A stretch of 56,625 nt of DNA, taken from the NCBI GenBank assembly GCA_964626415.1, contig CAZVFH010000002.1, positions 1 through 56,625 on the forward strand, given 5' to 3'. Positions 5,709 through 14,268 of this stretch are shown here, piece by piece. Position 1 is the first letter of the stretch. Each line of letters opens with the position of its first letter. The DNA comes from CAZVFH01 sp964626415 (lineage in GTDB: Bacteria > Patescibacteriota > UBA1384 > XYA2-FULL-43-10 > CAINNR01). The position numbers were made by a program, and so were the translations under genes. A model generated the notes under the pieces. The model saw only the letters and a list, made by a program, of their open reading frames with translations, had not been told where the DNA came from and did no database searches.

Positions 5709-7427
5709 ATGGAAAAAAAATATCAAATCGAAACAATTCGCCATTCGCTTTCGCATGTAATGGCTGCGGCGGTTTTGGAGATGTTTCCCGAAGCAAAATT
5801 GGGAATCGGGCCGGCAATTGAAAATGGTTTTTATTACGACTTTGACCTGCCACGAACTTTGATTCCGGAGGATTTGCCGATTCTGGAAGAAAAGATGAGA
5901 AAAATTATTTCATCCGATTTGAAATTTGAAAAAAATGAACTCGACAACAAATCAGCAATACAACAATTTAACAATCAATTATACAAAAAAGAACTGGTAA
6001 AAGATCTCACTGAAGACAAGATGACAATTTACAAACTTGGCAATTTTATCGATCTCTGCAAAGGTCCGCATGTCGAAGATACTTCTGAATTAAAAAAAGT
6101 TGGCTGGAAACTGGATAAAATTGCCGGCGCTTATTGGAAAGGCAGTGAAAAAAATAAAATGCTTCAGCGAATTTACGGTCTAGCTTTTGAGACCAAAGCT
6201 GAATTAAAAAAGTATGAGGAAGTATTACAAGAAGCCGAGAAGCGCGATCATCGAAAACTCGGGCGCGAACTTAATTTATTTTCATTTCACGAGGAAGCCC
6301 CAGGATTTCCCTTTTGGCATCCAAAGGGAGTGATTCTTTGGAATCTGCTTCTCGACTGGTGGCGCAAAGAACATACCATTGCTGGATATCAGGAAATTAA
6401 AACTCCGATAATTTTGGCCCGTGAACTCTGGGAGAAATCCGGACATTGGGACCACTATAAAGAAAATATGTATTTTACAAAAATTGATGATCGTGATTTT
6501 GCCGTCAAGCCAATGAACTGTCCCGGCGCGATATTATTTTACAAAGAAAAGCTTCATTCTTACAGAGAATTTCCACTGAAAATTGCTGAAGTTGGGTTAG
6601 TGCATCGTCACGAACTTGCCGGTGTTTTGCACGGTCTTTTGCGTGTTAGGGCTTTTCATCAAGATGACGCTCATATTTTTTGCATGCCGGAACAAATTGA
6701 GTCAGAAGTAACCAATGTTATTGATCTTGTTGAAAAAATGTATAATCGCCTTGGCTTGAAATATCATTTGGAGCTTTCAACAAGGCCAACGGAAGGTTCG
6801 ATCGGCTCTGATGAAAATTGGAATGTAGCTGAAAAAGCGCTCGAGAATGTTCTTAAAAAGAAAAAAGTTGAATATAAATTAAACGAGGGCGACGGCGCTT
6901 TTTATGGACCAAAAATTGACTTTCATATTGAAGACACAATCGGCAGAACCTGGCAAACAGCAACAATTCAACTTGATTTTGCAATGCCAGAGCGATTTAG
7001 CTTAGAATATATTTCTGAAAACGGATCATCAAAAACTCCAGTTATGATTCATCGAGTGGTTTTTGGCGCGATTGAGCGATTTATTGGCATACTTTTAGAA
7101 CATACTGCCGGCAAACTTCCCATTTGGTTATCGCCGGTTCAAATTCAAATTATTCCTGTCGCCGACAAACATTTAGAATATGCTAAAAATGCTAGAAAAA
7201 AAATTTTGGAGAAAATTCCAGATTCGCGAATTGAGATTGACGATAGAAATGAAACCGTTGGCAAAAAAATCCGTGACTCCGAACTGGCAAAAGTACCTCT
7301 TTGTATAGTTGTTGGCGACAAAGAAAAAGACACTGAAAACTTTTCTGTTCGCTTAAATTATAAAAATGGTGAAATAGAGAAAATGAAAATAGACGAACTC
7401 GCAAAAGAGTTTAAACTCAAAAAATGA
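5709..7427 (+). CDS. thrS: Threonyl-tRNA synthetase lacking the TGS domain
   Basis: The enzyme charges tRNA-Thr. At 572 residues it begins directly at the editing domain (HSLSH near residue 12, LCKGPHV near 118), so the usual N-terminal TGS domain of about 65 residues is absent. The class II catalytic core follows (PMNCPG, RHELAG, RAFHQDDAHIF, and GPKIDFHI), then HRVVFGAIERF and an anticodon-binding C-terminal domain from about residue 480. The zinc ligands Cys (MNCPG) and His (RHE) are visible. AAAGGAGAG precedes ATG 5709. The stop overlaps the next gene by four bases (ATGA), suggesting translational coupling. Confidence 0.97.
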   Translation: MEKKYQIETIRHSLSHVMAAAVLEMFPEAKLGIGPAIENGFYYDFDLPRTLIPEDLPILEEKMRKIISSDLKFEKNELDNKSAIQQFNNQLYKKELVKDLTEDKMTIYKLGNFIDLCKGPHVEDTSELKKVGWKLDKIAGAYWKGSEKNKMLQRIYGLAFETKAELKKYEEVLQEAEKRDHRKLGRELNLFSFHEEAPGFPFWHPKGVILWNLLLDWWRKEHTIAGYQEIKTPIILARELWEKSGHWDHYKENMYFTKIDDRDFAVKPMNCPGAILFYKEKLHSYREFPLKIAEVGLVHRHELAGVLHGLLRVRAFHQDDAHIFCMPEQIESEVTNVIDLVEKMYNRLGLKYHLELSTRPTEGSIGSDENWNVAEKALENVLKKKKVEYKLNEGDGAFYGPKIDFHIEDTIGRTWQTATIQLDFAMPERFSLEYISENGSSKTPVMIHRVVFGAIERFIGILLEHTAGKLPIWLSPVQIQIIPVADKHLEYAKNARKKILEKIPDSRIEIDDRNETVGKKIRDSELAKVPLCIVVGDKEKDTENFSVRLNYKNGEIEKMKIDELAKEFKLKK

Positions 7428-8233
7428 TTGACTTGGGATTCGAAATTATTGATCTCCACGCCCACTTGCGGGAAAATCCGCAAGAGCATTTGAAATTGGC
7501 AAGAGATGCAGGAATTTCAAAAGTTGTCGCAATGCCAAATACTTTGGACTGTCTTGATTCGGTGGAAAAAATTCTCGACTATAAAAAACGTTGTGGCAGG
7601 TTTGCAAAAATGGTATATTTTACTTCGGCGATGACAATTGGCAGAAATGGAAAAACTCCGGCTGATGTTGATAAATTAAAAAAAATTGTCATCGGTTTTT
7701 CTAATGACGGGAATTGTTTGGACGACTTGGATATTTTAAAGTATATTTTTAAAAAAGATGTTTTAGTTTTGGCTCATCTTGAACCGGAAGTTAAAATGCT
7801 CGAAAAGTATATTTCGGTATATTCAGAAGCTGGAGCTGGACATCTTCATATTCAGCACATTAGCAAAAAAGAGTCGGTTAAAATAATTTCAAAGGCAAAA
7901 AAAAATGGCCTAAAAATCACTTGCGAAGTTACACCTCATCACCTCTATTATTCAAATGAGTTTGAAAATCATCAGGTTAATCCGCCGCTTGGAAATATAG
8001 GCGACATATCGGCACTAAGAAAAGGGTTGAGTGATGGAATAATTGATTGCATCGCCTCCGATTATGCGCCAATTCCTCGCCCAAAAAATACCGGCTTTGC
8101 TTCATTTTCGTCGTTTATTCCACTATGTTACGGATTAGTTCTTGACAAAACAATTAATAAAAAACAATTAAAATACTTGATCTCAATAAATCCAATGAAA
8201 ATTATTAATTCCCGACTGGAGTCCAAGCTTTAG
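7424..8233 (+). CDS. Dihydroorotase-like amidohydrolase, C-terminally shortened
   Basis: The protein has 269 residues, against 350-430 for typical dihydroorotases, which close the carbamoyl-aspartate ring in pyrimidine synthesis. Visible family motifs are DLHAHLRE (near residue 10), MPNT (near 38), the metal/catalytic His sets HIQHIS and CEVTPHHL, and ASDYAP (near 212). The frame stops soon after the NPMKI motif (NPAKI in relatives), just where a dispersed palindrome at 8218-8240 supplies the last residues. The usual closing segment with DADLVI is missing. The TIM barrel core is nearly complete, so activity is possible but doubtful. Confidence 0.85.
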   Translation: MIDLGFEIIDLHAHLRENPQEHLKLARDAGISKVVAMPNTLDCLDSVEKILDYKKRCGRFAKMVYFTSAMTIGRNGKTPADVDKLKKIVIGFSNDGNCLDDLDILKYIFKKDVLVLAHLEPEVKMLEKYISVYSEAGAGHLHIQHISKKESVKIISKAKKNGLKITCEVTPHHLYYSNEFENHQVNPPLGNIGDISALRKGLSDGIIDCIASDYAPIPRPKNTGFASFSSFIPLCYGLVLDKTINKKQLKYLISINPMKIINSRLESKL

Positions 8234-8240
8234 CTTGTTT
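8218..8240. repeat. Dispersed hairpin repeat at the end of the dihydroorotase-like gene
   Basis: GGAGTCCAAGCTTTAGCTTG matches, with few differences, a segment inside the inverted-repeat element at 10826-10920. It contains the stop codon of the gene. Confidence 0.6.
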
Positions 8241-8242
8241 AA

Positions 8243-8468
8243 AAAGAAAAACCGGGTGGCGATTGCCACCCGGCGAAGCAAGAATCAAGAGTAAGCGCTC
8301 AAGAGTTTGCAGACCTCCGGTCGGGCGTTGCAGCGCCCGACCGGAGTACGCAACAGCGGACGTCCCAACATCCACAGAGTCAGCAGTTACAGTGCCTCCA
8401 CCGCCGACCCAAGGGCCATGTTGCGCCGGTGCCGGCACTTTGCACCGACGACTTCCACCCAGTACGGC
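8243..8468 (-). ncRNA. Candidate orphan structured RNA, about 225 nt
   Basis: On the minus strand this region has a promoter, an intrinsic terminator (stem CCGGGTGGC/GCCACCCGG at 8252-8273, T-rich 8241-8251), and strongly elevated G+C. Its most stable element is a perfect 13-bp hairpin, CTCCGGTCGGGCG at 8315-8327 with its complement at 8334-8346. The genes on both sides point toward it, so it is not the leader of either. I see no SRP, 6S, or tmRNA signature. The family is unknown. Short ORFs in it on either strand look like artefacts of high G+C. Confidence 0.68.
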
Positions 8469-8474
8469 AATTTA

Positions 8475-8503
8475 ACATTATCAAATCCCGAAAATCTTGT
8501 CAA
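8475..8503 (-). promoter_or_regulatory. Promoter of the 225-nt orphan RNA
   Basis: Minus strand TTGACA (8498-8503), 17-bp spacer, TAATGT (8475-8480). Confidence 0.72.
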
Positions 8504-8512
8504 GTACTTGCA

Positions 8513-9580
8513 CTATTTTTTATTAATTAATTCATTTAGTATTCGCCATTTCCGCTGTTTTTCCTTCCATGGGATAGGATCACTGAGTTTATATGCCGCT
8601 GTTCCCTTTCGCGGCGAGTATTTATTAATGTATGCTAATTTGAAGCCGACTTTTTTACAAAGGTTGACTGTTTTTTGAAAATCACTCTCTGTTTCACCGG
8701 GAAAGCCGACAATTATATCAGTTGTAAGCTGTAAGTTATAAGCTGTAAGCTTTTGGGCAAGTTTCAGATATTGTTTTGAATCATACGGGCGATTCATTAA
8801 TTTTAGAATCCTATCTGACCCCGATTGCAATGGTAAATGAACCTCTTTTTTTATTTTAGGTAACTTTGCAACTGCCTCAATTATATCATCAGTCATATCT
8901 TTTGGATGATTTGAAAGAAAAGAGATTTGGAAATCGCCAGACAAATCATTTATCTTTTTTAGTAGTTCTACAAACCCAAATTCATACGAGTTCACATTTT
9001 GTCCAAGCAAAATTACTTCTGGTTTTTCACTTCCATACCTGCCTCGCCGGACTTCGGCGAGCTCAGTCGAGTCGCAGGCGGGCTGCGCAGTAGAGAAGTG
9101 AAATATTATTCTCTTTGCCTCAAAAAGAATCTCATCTATTGACCGTGATTTTTCCCGTCCACGAGTGTAAGGAACAACGCAATAGGAGCAAAAGTTATTG
9201 CAGCCGGACATTATTGGAATATAGAAAACATTATCGTTAAATTGCTGAACTGCTAAATTGTTTTTTAATTTCAATCCAGATATTTGCTTAAATTCTTCAG
9301 AATCAGAAAAATATACTACACCCTTTTCAGAAAAATTTTTCCTATCATCGTCCAAAACACATCCAGTGATAAAAATTTTTTTATCCTTCCAGTTTCTGAT
9401 CCGACCAAAAATCCGATCAACTGCTGTTTGGCGAACAGAACAAGCCAAAATAAATATATATTTCGCTTCCTTCGGATTTTCAACTTCACAAAAACCAGCC
9501 AAATGTAATTCTGCCGACAATTTAGCCGCATCATATTCATTTTGCTGACAGCCAAGCACTTCTATAAAAAAACTTTTCAT
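8513..9580 (-). CDS. MiaB/MtaB-type radical SAM methylthiotransferase without TRAM domain
   Basis: The 355-residue protein has the N-terminal UPF0004 domain (GCQQNEYDAAK, CSVRQTA, TGCVLDDD, three cysteines for the auxiliary cluster) and the radical SAM cluster SGCNNFCSYCVVPYTRGRE near residue 125. The latter most resembles MiaB, which makes ms2i6A37 in tRNA. It ends around NELINKK, so the C-terminal TRAM domain for RNA binding is absent. A nested palindromic element (9028-9100) is translated in frame (STAQPACDSTELAEVRR), and a second low-complexity segment (KLTAYNLQLTT) also looks inserted. The exact tRNA substrate is uncertain. Confidence 0.9.
   Translation of the reverse strand: MKSFFIEVLGCQQNEYDAAKLSAELHLAGFCEVENPKEAKYIFILACSVRQTAVDRIFGRIRNWKDKKIFITGCVLDDDRKNFSEKGVVYFSDSEEFKQISGLKLKNNLAVQQFNDNVFYIPIMSGCNNFCSYCVVPYTRGREKSRSIDEILFEAKRIIFHFSTAQPACDSTELAEVRRGRYGSEKPEVILLGQNVNSYEFGFVELLKKINDLSGDFQISFLSNHPKDMTDDIIEAVAKLPKIKKEVHLPLQSGSDRILKLMNRPYDSKQYLKLAQKLTAYNLQLTTDIIVGFPGETESDFQKTVNLCKKVGFKLAYINKYSPRKGTAAYKLSDPIPWKEKQRKWRILNELINKK
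9028..9100. repeat. Nested palindromic elements (family C with B inside) within the miaB-like gene
   Basis: The outer arms CACTTCCATA and GTAGAGAAGTG belong to family C. The interior CCTGCCTCGCCGGACTTCGG ... TCGCAGGCGGG belongs to family B, also seen at 53371-53415. The 73 bases are translated without breaking the frame. Confidence 0.75.
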
Positions 9581-9638
9581 ACGCTATGATTTTAACAGAA
9601 TTTCAGCTATATTGTAAGTGAAAGGAGCGCGAAGATAT

Positions 9639-10256
9639 ATGTCAAGAAAAAATAAAAAAAATCCGCTTACTATTGGAGTTTTGGCTTCAGGAAACGGAAC
9701 AGTTCTTCAGGCGATAATTGATGCTTATAAATCAAGGGATTTAAATGGAAAAATCCTTTTTGTTATCAGTAACAACAGCAAATCAATCGCGGGAGAAAGA
9801 GCAAAAAAACACAATATCCCCTTTTTTCATTTGAGTAGTGTCACCCACTCTGACCCACAAAAATTAGATCAAGCAATGTCAAAAATAATTAAGGATAATA
9901 ATGTTAATATTGTTTTTCTCGCTGGGTATATGAAAAAAATTGGTCCCATTACCCTTTCGGATCACAAAGGAAAAATCATAAACACTCATCCTGCACTTTT
10001 GCCAAAATTCGGCGGAGATGGGATGTATGGCATGAATGTCCATAAAACCGTATTAGAATCAAAAGAAACTGAAAGCGGAGCAACTGTTCATCTGGTTGAC
10101 GCAGATTATGACACAGGAAAAATTTTGGCACAAATTCGGGTTCCAGTTTTTGCTGATGACGCACCGGAAAAACTATGCGAGCGTGTGATGAAAGCAGAAA
10201 AAAAGCAAATTATCGATGTTTTGTTAAAAATTAGTACGGGAGAGATAAAACTATGA
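9639..10256 (+). CDS. purN: Phosphoribosylglycinamide formyltransferase
   Basis: PurN transfers a formyl group from 10-formyl-THF to GAR in purine synthesis. The motifs are VLASGNGTVLQA (phosphate loop, near residue 13), AGYMKKI, and the catalytic segment NTHPALLPKFGG with His, followed by HLVDADYDTG with Asp. The length of about 205 residues is normal. ATG 9639 is preferred over the upstream GTG because AAGGAG (9621-9626) lies between them. The stop overlaps the HD gene by four bases (ATGA). No other pur genes are in view. Confidence 0.93.
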   Translation: MSRKNKKNPLTIGVLASGNGTVLQAIIDAYKSRDLNGKILFVISNNSKSIAGERAKKHNIPFFHLSSVTHSDPQKLDQAMSKIIKDNNVNIVFLAGYMKKIGPITLSDHKGKIINTHPALLPKFGGDGMYGMNVHKTVLESKETESGATVHLVDADYDTGKILAQIRVPVFADDAPEKLCERVMKAEKKQIIDVLLKISTGEIKL

Positions 10257-10831
10257 GTAAAAATATCATCAAAAAAGCTAGAGAATTTGTTGAAAAAGAG
10301 TGTAGAAAGCCAACAAGTGTTTATGGCTATGGTCCTTTCGTTGAACATTTTTTGCCAATGGTCGGACACTGTAAATTTTTGCAAAAGAAAATCGGAGGTG
10401 ATTTGGAAATAATTCTGCTTTCTGCTTGGCTTCATGATATTGGGTCGATAATTTATGGTCGAAAAGATCATCATTTAAGCTCTGCTAAAATTGCAAAAGA
10501 ATTTTTAAACAAAGAATATTGCGATCAAAACAAAATTAAGCTGATTCTAAAATGCATTAAAAACCACCGTCAATCAGTTGGTGCTAAAAGAAACACGATT
10601 GAAGAAAAAATTATTTCTGACGCCGACGCGATTTGCAATTTCGATATGTTGCCGGGTTTGTTTTATGCCACTCTGGTTGTGGGAAAATTAACTCCGATTG
10701 AAGCGGCAAAGTCAGTAAAAAAGAAATTAGAAAACAAGTGGAAACGTCTGCATTTCAAAGAATCCAAGAACATAATCCGTCCGAAATACGATGCAGTAAT
10801 GTTACTTTTGTCCGAAATAAGTAAATTATAA
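10253..10831 (+). CDS. HD domain hydrolase
   Basis: A 192-residue HD-superfamily phosphohydrolase. The metal ligands appear as His in EHFLPMVGH, the HD pair in AWLHDIGSI (near residue 60), HH in KDHHLS, and a later Asp in SDADAI. Such proteins cleave nucleotide phosphates or phosphodiesters; the substrate is unknown. Translational overlap with purN suggests co-expression. The stop codon TAA lies inside the left terminal inverted repeat of the element at 10826-10920. Confidence 0.85.
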   Translation: MSKNIIKKAREFVEKECRKPTSVYGYGPFVEHFLPMVGHCKFLQKKIGGDLEIILLSAWLHDIGSIIYGRKDHHLSSAKIAKEFLNKEYCDQNKIKLILKCIKNHRQSVGAKRNTIEEKIISDADAICNFDMLPGLFYATLVVGKLTPIEAAKSVKKKLENKWKRLHFKESKNIIRPKYDAVMLLLSEISKL

Positions 10832-10920
10832 CAGGACTTACGCAAAACAATGGAGTCCACGCTTCAGCGTGCTTCCAAACAAGCTAAAGCTTGAACTCCT
10901 TTGCGTAAGTCCTGTTATAA
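10826..10920. mobile_element. MITE-like element with 21-bp terminal inverted repeats
   Basis: The ends TTATAA-CAGGACTTACGCAAA and their exact complement (10826-10846 and 10900-10920) enclose about 53 bases made of two smaller hairpins, one of which recurs at 8218-8240. TTATAA at both ends is either a palindromic extension or a target duplication. It has no coding capacity, so any mobility would need a transposase elsewhere. Confidence 0.7.
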
Positions 10921-10970
10921 TTAAAATTTCCATTCTCTATGGGTGGGAATTTTAATATTTCTAGAAAAAA

Positions 10971-11660
10971 TTATTCTTTGTTTTCTTCAACTGGTGCTTC
11001 AGCGTTGTCATCTTCAGCTACTTCTTCTTCTTTCTTTTCGCCCTCTACTTCAACTTCTTCGACTTTTTCCACCGGTTTTTCTTCAAGTTCAGCTAATTCC
11101 TCTTCGCTTCGTGGCGGCTGGATTAAGAAAACAACTTCCTCTGGATCATTTAGAACTTCAATACTGGCAGGAATTTTTAAATCAGAAATATGAATGACAT
11201 CATCAAATGTTTTTAAAATCGATATATCAACTTCAATTTCATGAACCAAATCGGATGGCAAACATTCAACTTCTATTGAGTCGCGATTCGTGACCAATGT
11301 CCCCTCAAGATCCAATACTGCTGATGATTCACCGACTTCTTTAATTGGGATTTCGGTTTTGATTTTTTCTCTCATATTTACTTTATAAAAATCAACATGA
11401 ATAATTTCACTGGTTACTGGATTAATTTGATAATCGTGGACTAACACTTTTATAGGAGTAATATTATCAATTGAAAGATCTATCAAGCTTGATTCTCCCG
11501 CTATTGCAAATATTTTGTTAAAATTTTTGGCAACAAGTGAAATATTTTGATTTTCAAAATCATTGCCATATACTACCGCTGGGAGTTGTCCGCCTTGGCG
11601 CAAGACCTTGGCTTTTTCGCTTTTACGAACAGATGCAGTTAAATTATATTCTTCTGTCAT
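10971..11660 (-). CDS. rplY: 50S ribosomal protein L25/TL5/CTC
   Basis: The 229-residue long form has an N-terminal 5S rRNA-binding beta-barrel (YNLTASVRKSEKAKVLR, LPAVVYG) and a C-terminal TL5-like domain (VDFYKVN, IPIKEVGES, LPSDLVHEIEVDIS). It ends in an acidic, low-complexity tail rich in Glu from residue about 185. The start overlaps the stop of the upstream gene by four bases. The family binds 5S rRNA in the large subunit. Confidence 0.95.
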   Translation of the reverse strand: MTEEYNLTASVRKSEKAKVLRQGGQLPAVVYGNDFENQNISLVAKNFNKIFAIAGESSLIDLSIDNITPIKVLVHDYQINPVTSEIIHVDFYKVNMREKIKTEIPIKEVGESSAVLDLEGTLVTNRDSIEVECLPSDLVHEIEVDISILKTFDDVIHISDLKIPASIEVLNDPEEVVFLIQPPRSEEELAELEEKPVEKVEEVEVEGEKKEEEVAEDDNAEAPVEENKE

Positions 11661-11950
11661 TTTTTATTAATTAATTCGTTAATTGAACTGATTTTATCAA
11701 TTGCCTCCATAGCTTCAAGCAATTCATTGGTTTCTATTTTTGACTCAATTTGATTTGACTCTTTGGGGCTTGCCACTGCGACAGAAGCTAAAACTGGTGT
11801 TTGACAACTACAAATCAAGCGCAAAAAACAGATGTTTCCCGAGAAGTTAATCAAATGAATATCGCTATAAGAATAACTGCTTCCGCAACTAGGACAATGA
11901 AAATTCTTCTGAATCGTTTGAAATATTTTTTTAATTTCACTTGTGTTCAT
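11657..11950 (-). CDS. Small zinc-ribbon-like protein
   Basis: The protein has 97 residues. CPSCG (near residue 19) and a second pair around ICSCQ (near 46) form a plausible four-Cys zinc site; the C-terminal 40 residues are acidic and helical. I cannot assign a family. GGAGGAGA lies just before the ATG, and the stop overlaps rplY by four bases, so the two are likely co-translated downstream of uvrB, which points the same way. Confidence 0.7.
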   Translation of the reverse strand: MNTSEIKKIFQTIQKNFHCPSCGSSYSYSDIHLINFSGNICFLRLICSCQTPVLASVAVASPKESNQIESKIETNELLEAMEAIDKISSINELINKK

Positions 11951-12004
11951 TTTTCTCCTCCAGATTTTAATTCTATCAGATAATAGTAAAAAGTCAACTT
12001 TTGA

Positions 12005-14011
12005 TTATTTTCCTTCGATTAAAATTATTTCATCACGCAGTTTGGCGGCTTTTTCAAATTCTAAATTAAGTGCAGCCAGCTCCATTTTTTTTCTAAGATC
12101 TCGAATTAATCGAGTTTTTTCCGTTTTTGGAATTTCTATATAATCATCTACCAGTTCTTCCCTTTCCTTTTGAATGCTTCTGGCTGTTGATTTTGGCATA
12201 ATATGATTTTTCAAATTATAATTAATTTGAGCTTTTCGTCGACGATTAGTTTCTATGATCGCTACTTTCATCGCTTCCGTTTGGCGATCGGCATACATAA
12301 TAACTCGTCCATTTATATGCCGCGCTGCTCTGCCGATTGTCTGAATTAAAGCAGTTTTGCCTCGTAAAAATCCTTCCTTGTCGGCATCAAGAATTGCAAC
12401 GGTTGAAACTTCTGGAAGATCAATCCCCTCTCGCAATAGATTAATCCCCACAAGAACATCATATTTACCAAGACGCAAATCCCTTATAATTTTTGCCCGT
12501 TCCAATGTGACAATATCTGAATGAATATATGCAACTTTTATCTTTTTTTCCTCTAAAAAATCACTCAAATCTTCTGCCATTCGTTTTGTTAAAGTCGCAA
12601 CTAGGGTTCTTTCGCTATTCGAGATATTTTTTTCGATTTCTGAAATTAGATCAAGAATCTGATTTTCTGTTTTGCGAATGGATATTTCCGGATCAACAAC
12701 ACCAGTTGGTCGAATTAACTGCTCAATTACACCATCATACTTTGTATTACGATTTCCTACTTTGTTGTTTTTGGTTGACAACTCGATTTCGTAGTCATCA
12801 GGTGTTGCTGATGAAAAGATCACTTGGTTAATTTTCTGATAAAATTCTGGAAATTTTAGCGGTCGATTATCAATTGCCGAGGGAAGCCGAAAACCAAAAT
12901 TAACTAATGTTTCCTTTCGACTTTTGTCCCCCGCATACATTCCCCTAATTTGTGGAATAGTTATGTGAGATTCATCAACAATAAGTAGAAAATTTTCAGG
13001 TCTACCTCGGCTTGCGATAGGCGAGACGGGAAAAAAATCAATTAAAGTGCTCGGTGGATCACCAGCTTTTCGCTGATCAAAATAGCGAGAATAATTCTCA
13101 ATTCCGTTGCAATACCCAGTTTCCTGCAGCATTTCTATATCAAAATTGACTCTTTCTTCGATTCGCTGCGCCTCAATTAATTTGCCTGACTTTTTGAAAA
13201 AGTTTATTTGTTTTTTTAAATCATTTTTTATCTCTAAAACTAGGCTTTCAATGTCAATATCCGAGGTAACAAAATGTTTTGCTGGAAAAATTTCCAGTTC
13301 TTTTAATTTATCTTTTGATTTTCCAGAGATTGAATCAACGGCAGAAATACTTTCAACTTCGTCGGCAAAAAAAACAATTTTAAAACTGAAATCAGTATAT
13401 GCTGGAAAAATTTCAATTGTCTCGCCTTTAACTCGAAAATTACCGCGACGTAAGTCGAAATCATTCCTTTCATACTGAAGAGCAGTCAATTTTTCGAGAA
13501 TTTCCTTTCGACCATATTTTTTTCCTGTCTCAAAAGTTAAAACTTGTGATTGATAATTTTTCGGCGAACCGATGCCATAAATACAGGAAACTGAAGCGAC
13601 GATTATTACATCTTTTCGCCTGAGAAGAGCTTGTGTCGCCGCATGACGCAAACGATCAATCTCATCATTGATCGATGAATCCTTTTCAATATAAGTGTCG
13701 GACGACGGAATATAGGCCTCCGGCTGATAATAATCGTAATATGAAACAAAATAATTGACCGAGTTTTCGGGAAAAAATTGCTGAAATTCATCGGCGAGCT
13801 GTGCCGCCAGTGTCTTGTTGTGAGCAATAACTAAAGTCGGCTTTTGAATATTGTTGATAACATTGGCGATAGTAAATGTTTTTCCCGAGCCGGTAACGCC
13901 AAGAAGTGTCTGGTGCTTGACGCCTTTCTTTAAATTTTCCGTCAACTTTAAAATCGCCTTCGGCTGGTCGCCGGTTGGTTTAAAATTTGATTTTAAATTG
14001 AATTTCGACAT
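12005..14011 (-). CDS. uvrB: Excinuclease ABC subunit B
   Basis: UvrB is the damage-verifying helicase of nucleotide excision repair. At 668 residues all landmarks are present: Walker A GVTGSGKTFT (near residue 40), the beta-hairpin region YYDYYQPEAYIPSSDTYIEK, DESH (near 335), GINLLREGIDLPEVS, QTIGRAARH, and a C-terminal UVR domain (LEFEKAAKLRDEI). A nine-residue segment, VSPIASRGR, just before PENFLLIVDESH is absent from other UvrB proteins I know and coincides with a palindromic element (13005-13030). Confidence 0.97.
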   Translation of the reverse strand: MSKFNLKSNFKPTGDQPKAILKLTENLKKGVKHQTLLGVTGSGKTFTIANVINNIQKPTLVIAHNKTLAAQLADEFQQFFPENSVNYFVSYYDYYQPEAYIPSSDTYIEKDSSINDEIDRLRHAATQALLRRKDVIIVASVSCIYGIGSPKNYQSQVLTFETGKKYGRKEILEKLTALQYERNDFDLRRGNFRVKGETIEIFPAYTDFSFKIVFFADEVESISAVDSISGKSKDKLKELEIFPAKHFVTSDIDIESLVLEIKNDLKKQINFFKKSGKLIEAQRIEERVNFDIEMLQETGYCNGIENYSRYFDQRKAGDPPSTLIDFFPVSPIASRGRPENFLLIVDESHITIPQIRGMYAGDKSRKETLVNFGFRLPSAIDNRPLKFPEFYQKINQVIFSSATPDDYEIELSTKNNKVGNRNTKYDGVIEQLIRPTGVVDPEISIRKTENQILDLISEIEKNISNSERTLVATLTKRMAEDLSDFLEEKKIKVAYIHSDIVTLERAKIIRDLRLGKYDVLVGINLLREGIDLPEVSTVAILDADKEGFLRGKTALIQTIGRAARHINGRVIMYADRQTEAMKVAIIETNRRRKAQINYNLKNHIMPKSTARSIQKEREELVDDYIEIPKTEKTRLIRDLRKKMELAALNLEFEKAAKLRDEIILIEGK
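13005..13030. repeat. Palindromic element family A inside uvrB
   Basis: ACCTCGGCTTGCGATAGGCG followed by AGACGGG. The same frame of CCTCGGC ... GCGAGACGGG is found at 20603, 53651 and, inverted, at 25071. It adds about nine codons to uvrB in frame. Confidence 0.7.
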
Positions 14012-14102
14012 CTTCTTTTAATATTTTTTGTTGCGATATTTCAGTAGTCGAATTATCATTTGCTGGACTGGATATTTTTAATATTTTCAGGGATAGTAAG
14101 TA

Positions 14103-14131
14103 TTGACAATTCCACAAATGTTTGATACCAT
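14103..14131 (+). promoter_or_regulatory. Promoter of orphan RNA at 14138
   Basis: TTGACA (14103-14108), 17-bp spacer, TACCAT (14126-14131). Confidence 0.65.
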
Positions 14132-14137
14132 TAATAA

Positions 14138-14249
14138 TGAGGATAGGTTTCCAGGGGTTGGACGTGCGGTGACTAGGCACGGATAACTTTTGCGGGAACT
14201 GATTCCTCAGCACTCATCGGCCGCCAATTGGCGGTCATTTCGTTTTTTT
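14138..14249 (+). ncRNA. Candidate orphan structured RNA, about 110 nt
   Basis: A promoter-to-terminator unit between uvrB and trmD, on the opposite strand from both. GAGGA ... TCCTC (about 14139 and 14204) closes an outer helix that continues as GGTTTCC/GGGAACT. CGTGC/GCACG forms an apical hairpin near 14163-14180. The terminator stem CCGCC-AATT-GGCGG (14221-14234) is followed by seven T. No ORF or named motif is seen. Confidence 0.62.
14221..14249 (+). terminator. Intrinsic terminator
   Basis: CCGCC-AATT-GGCGG with a trailing T run (14243-14249). Confidence 0.75.
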
Positions 14250-14268
14250 GCCTCTCTTTTTGCAGCTC

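Noticed and set aside
8205..8678. Open reading frames across 8205-8678 on both strands
   Set aside because: They run through the structured G+C-rich RNA and into the miaB-like gene; composition is Pro/Arg/Ser-rich in the way of shifted frames.
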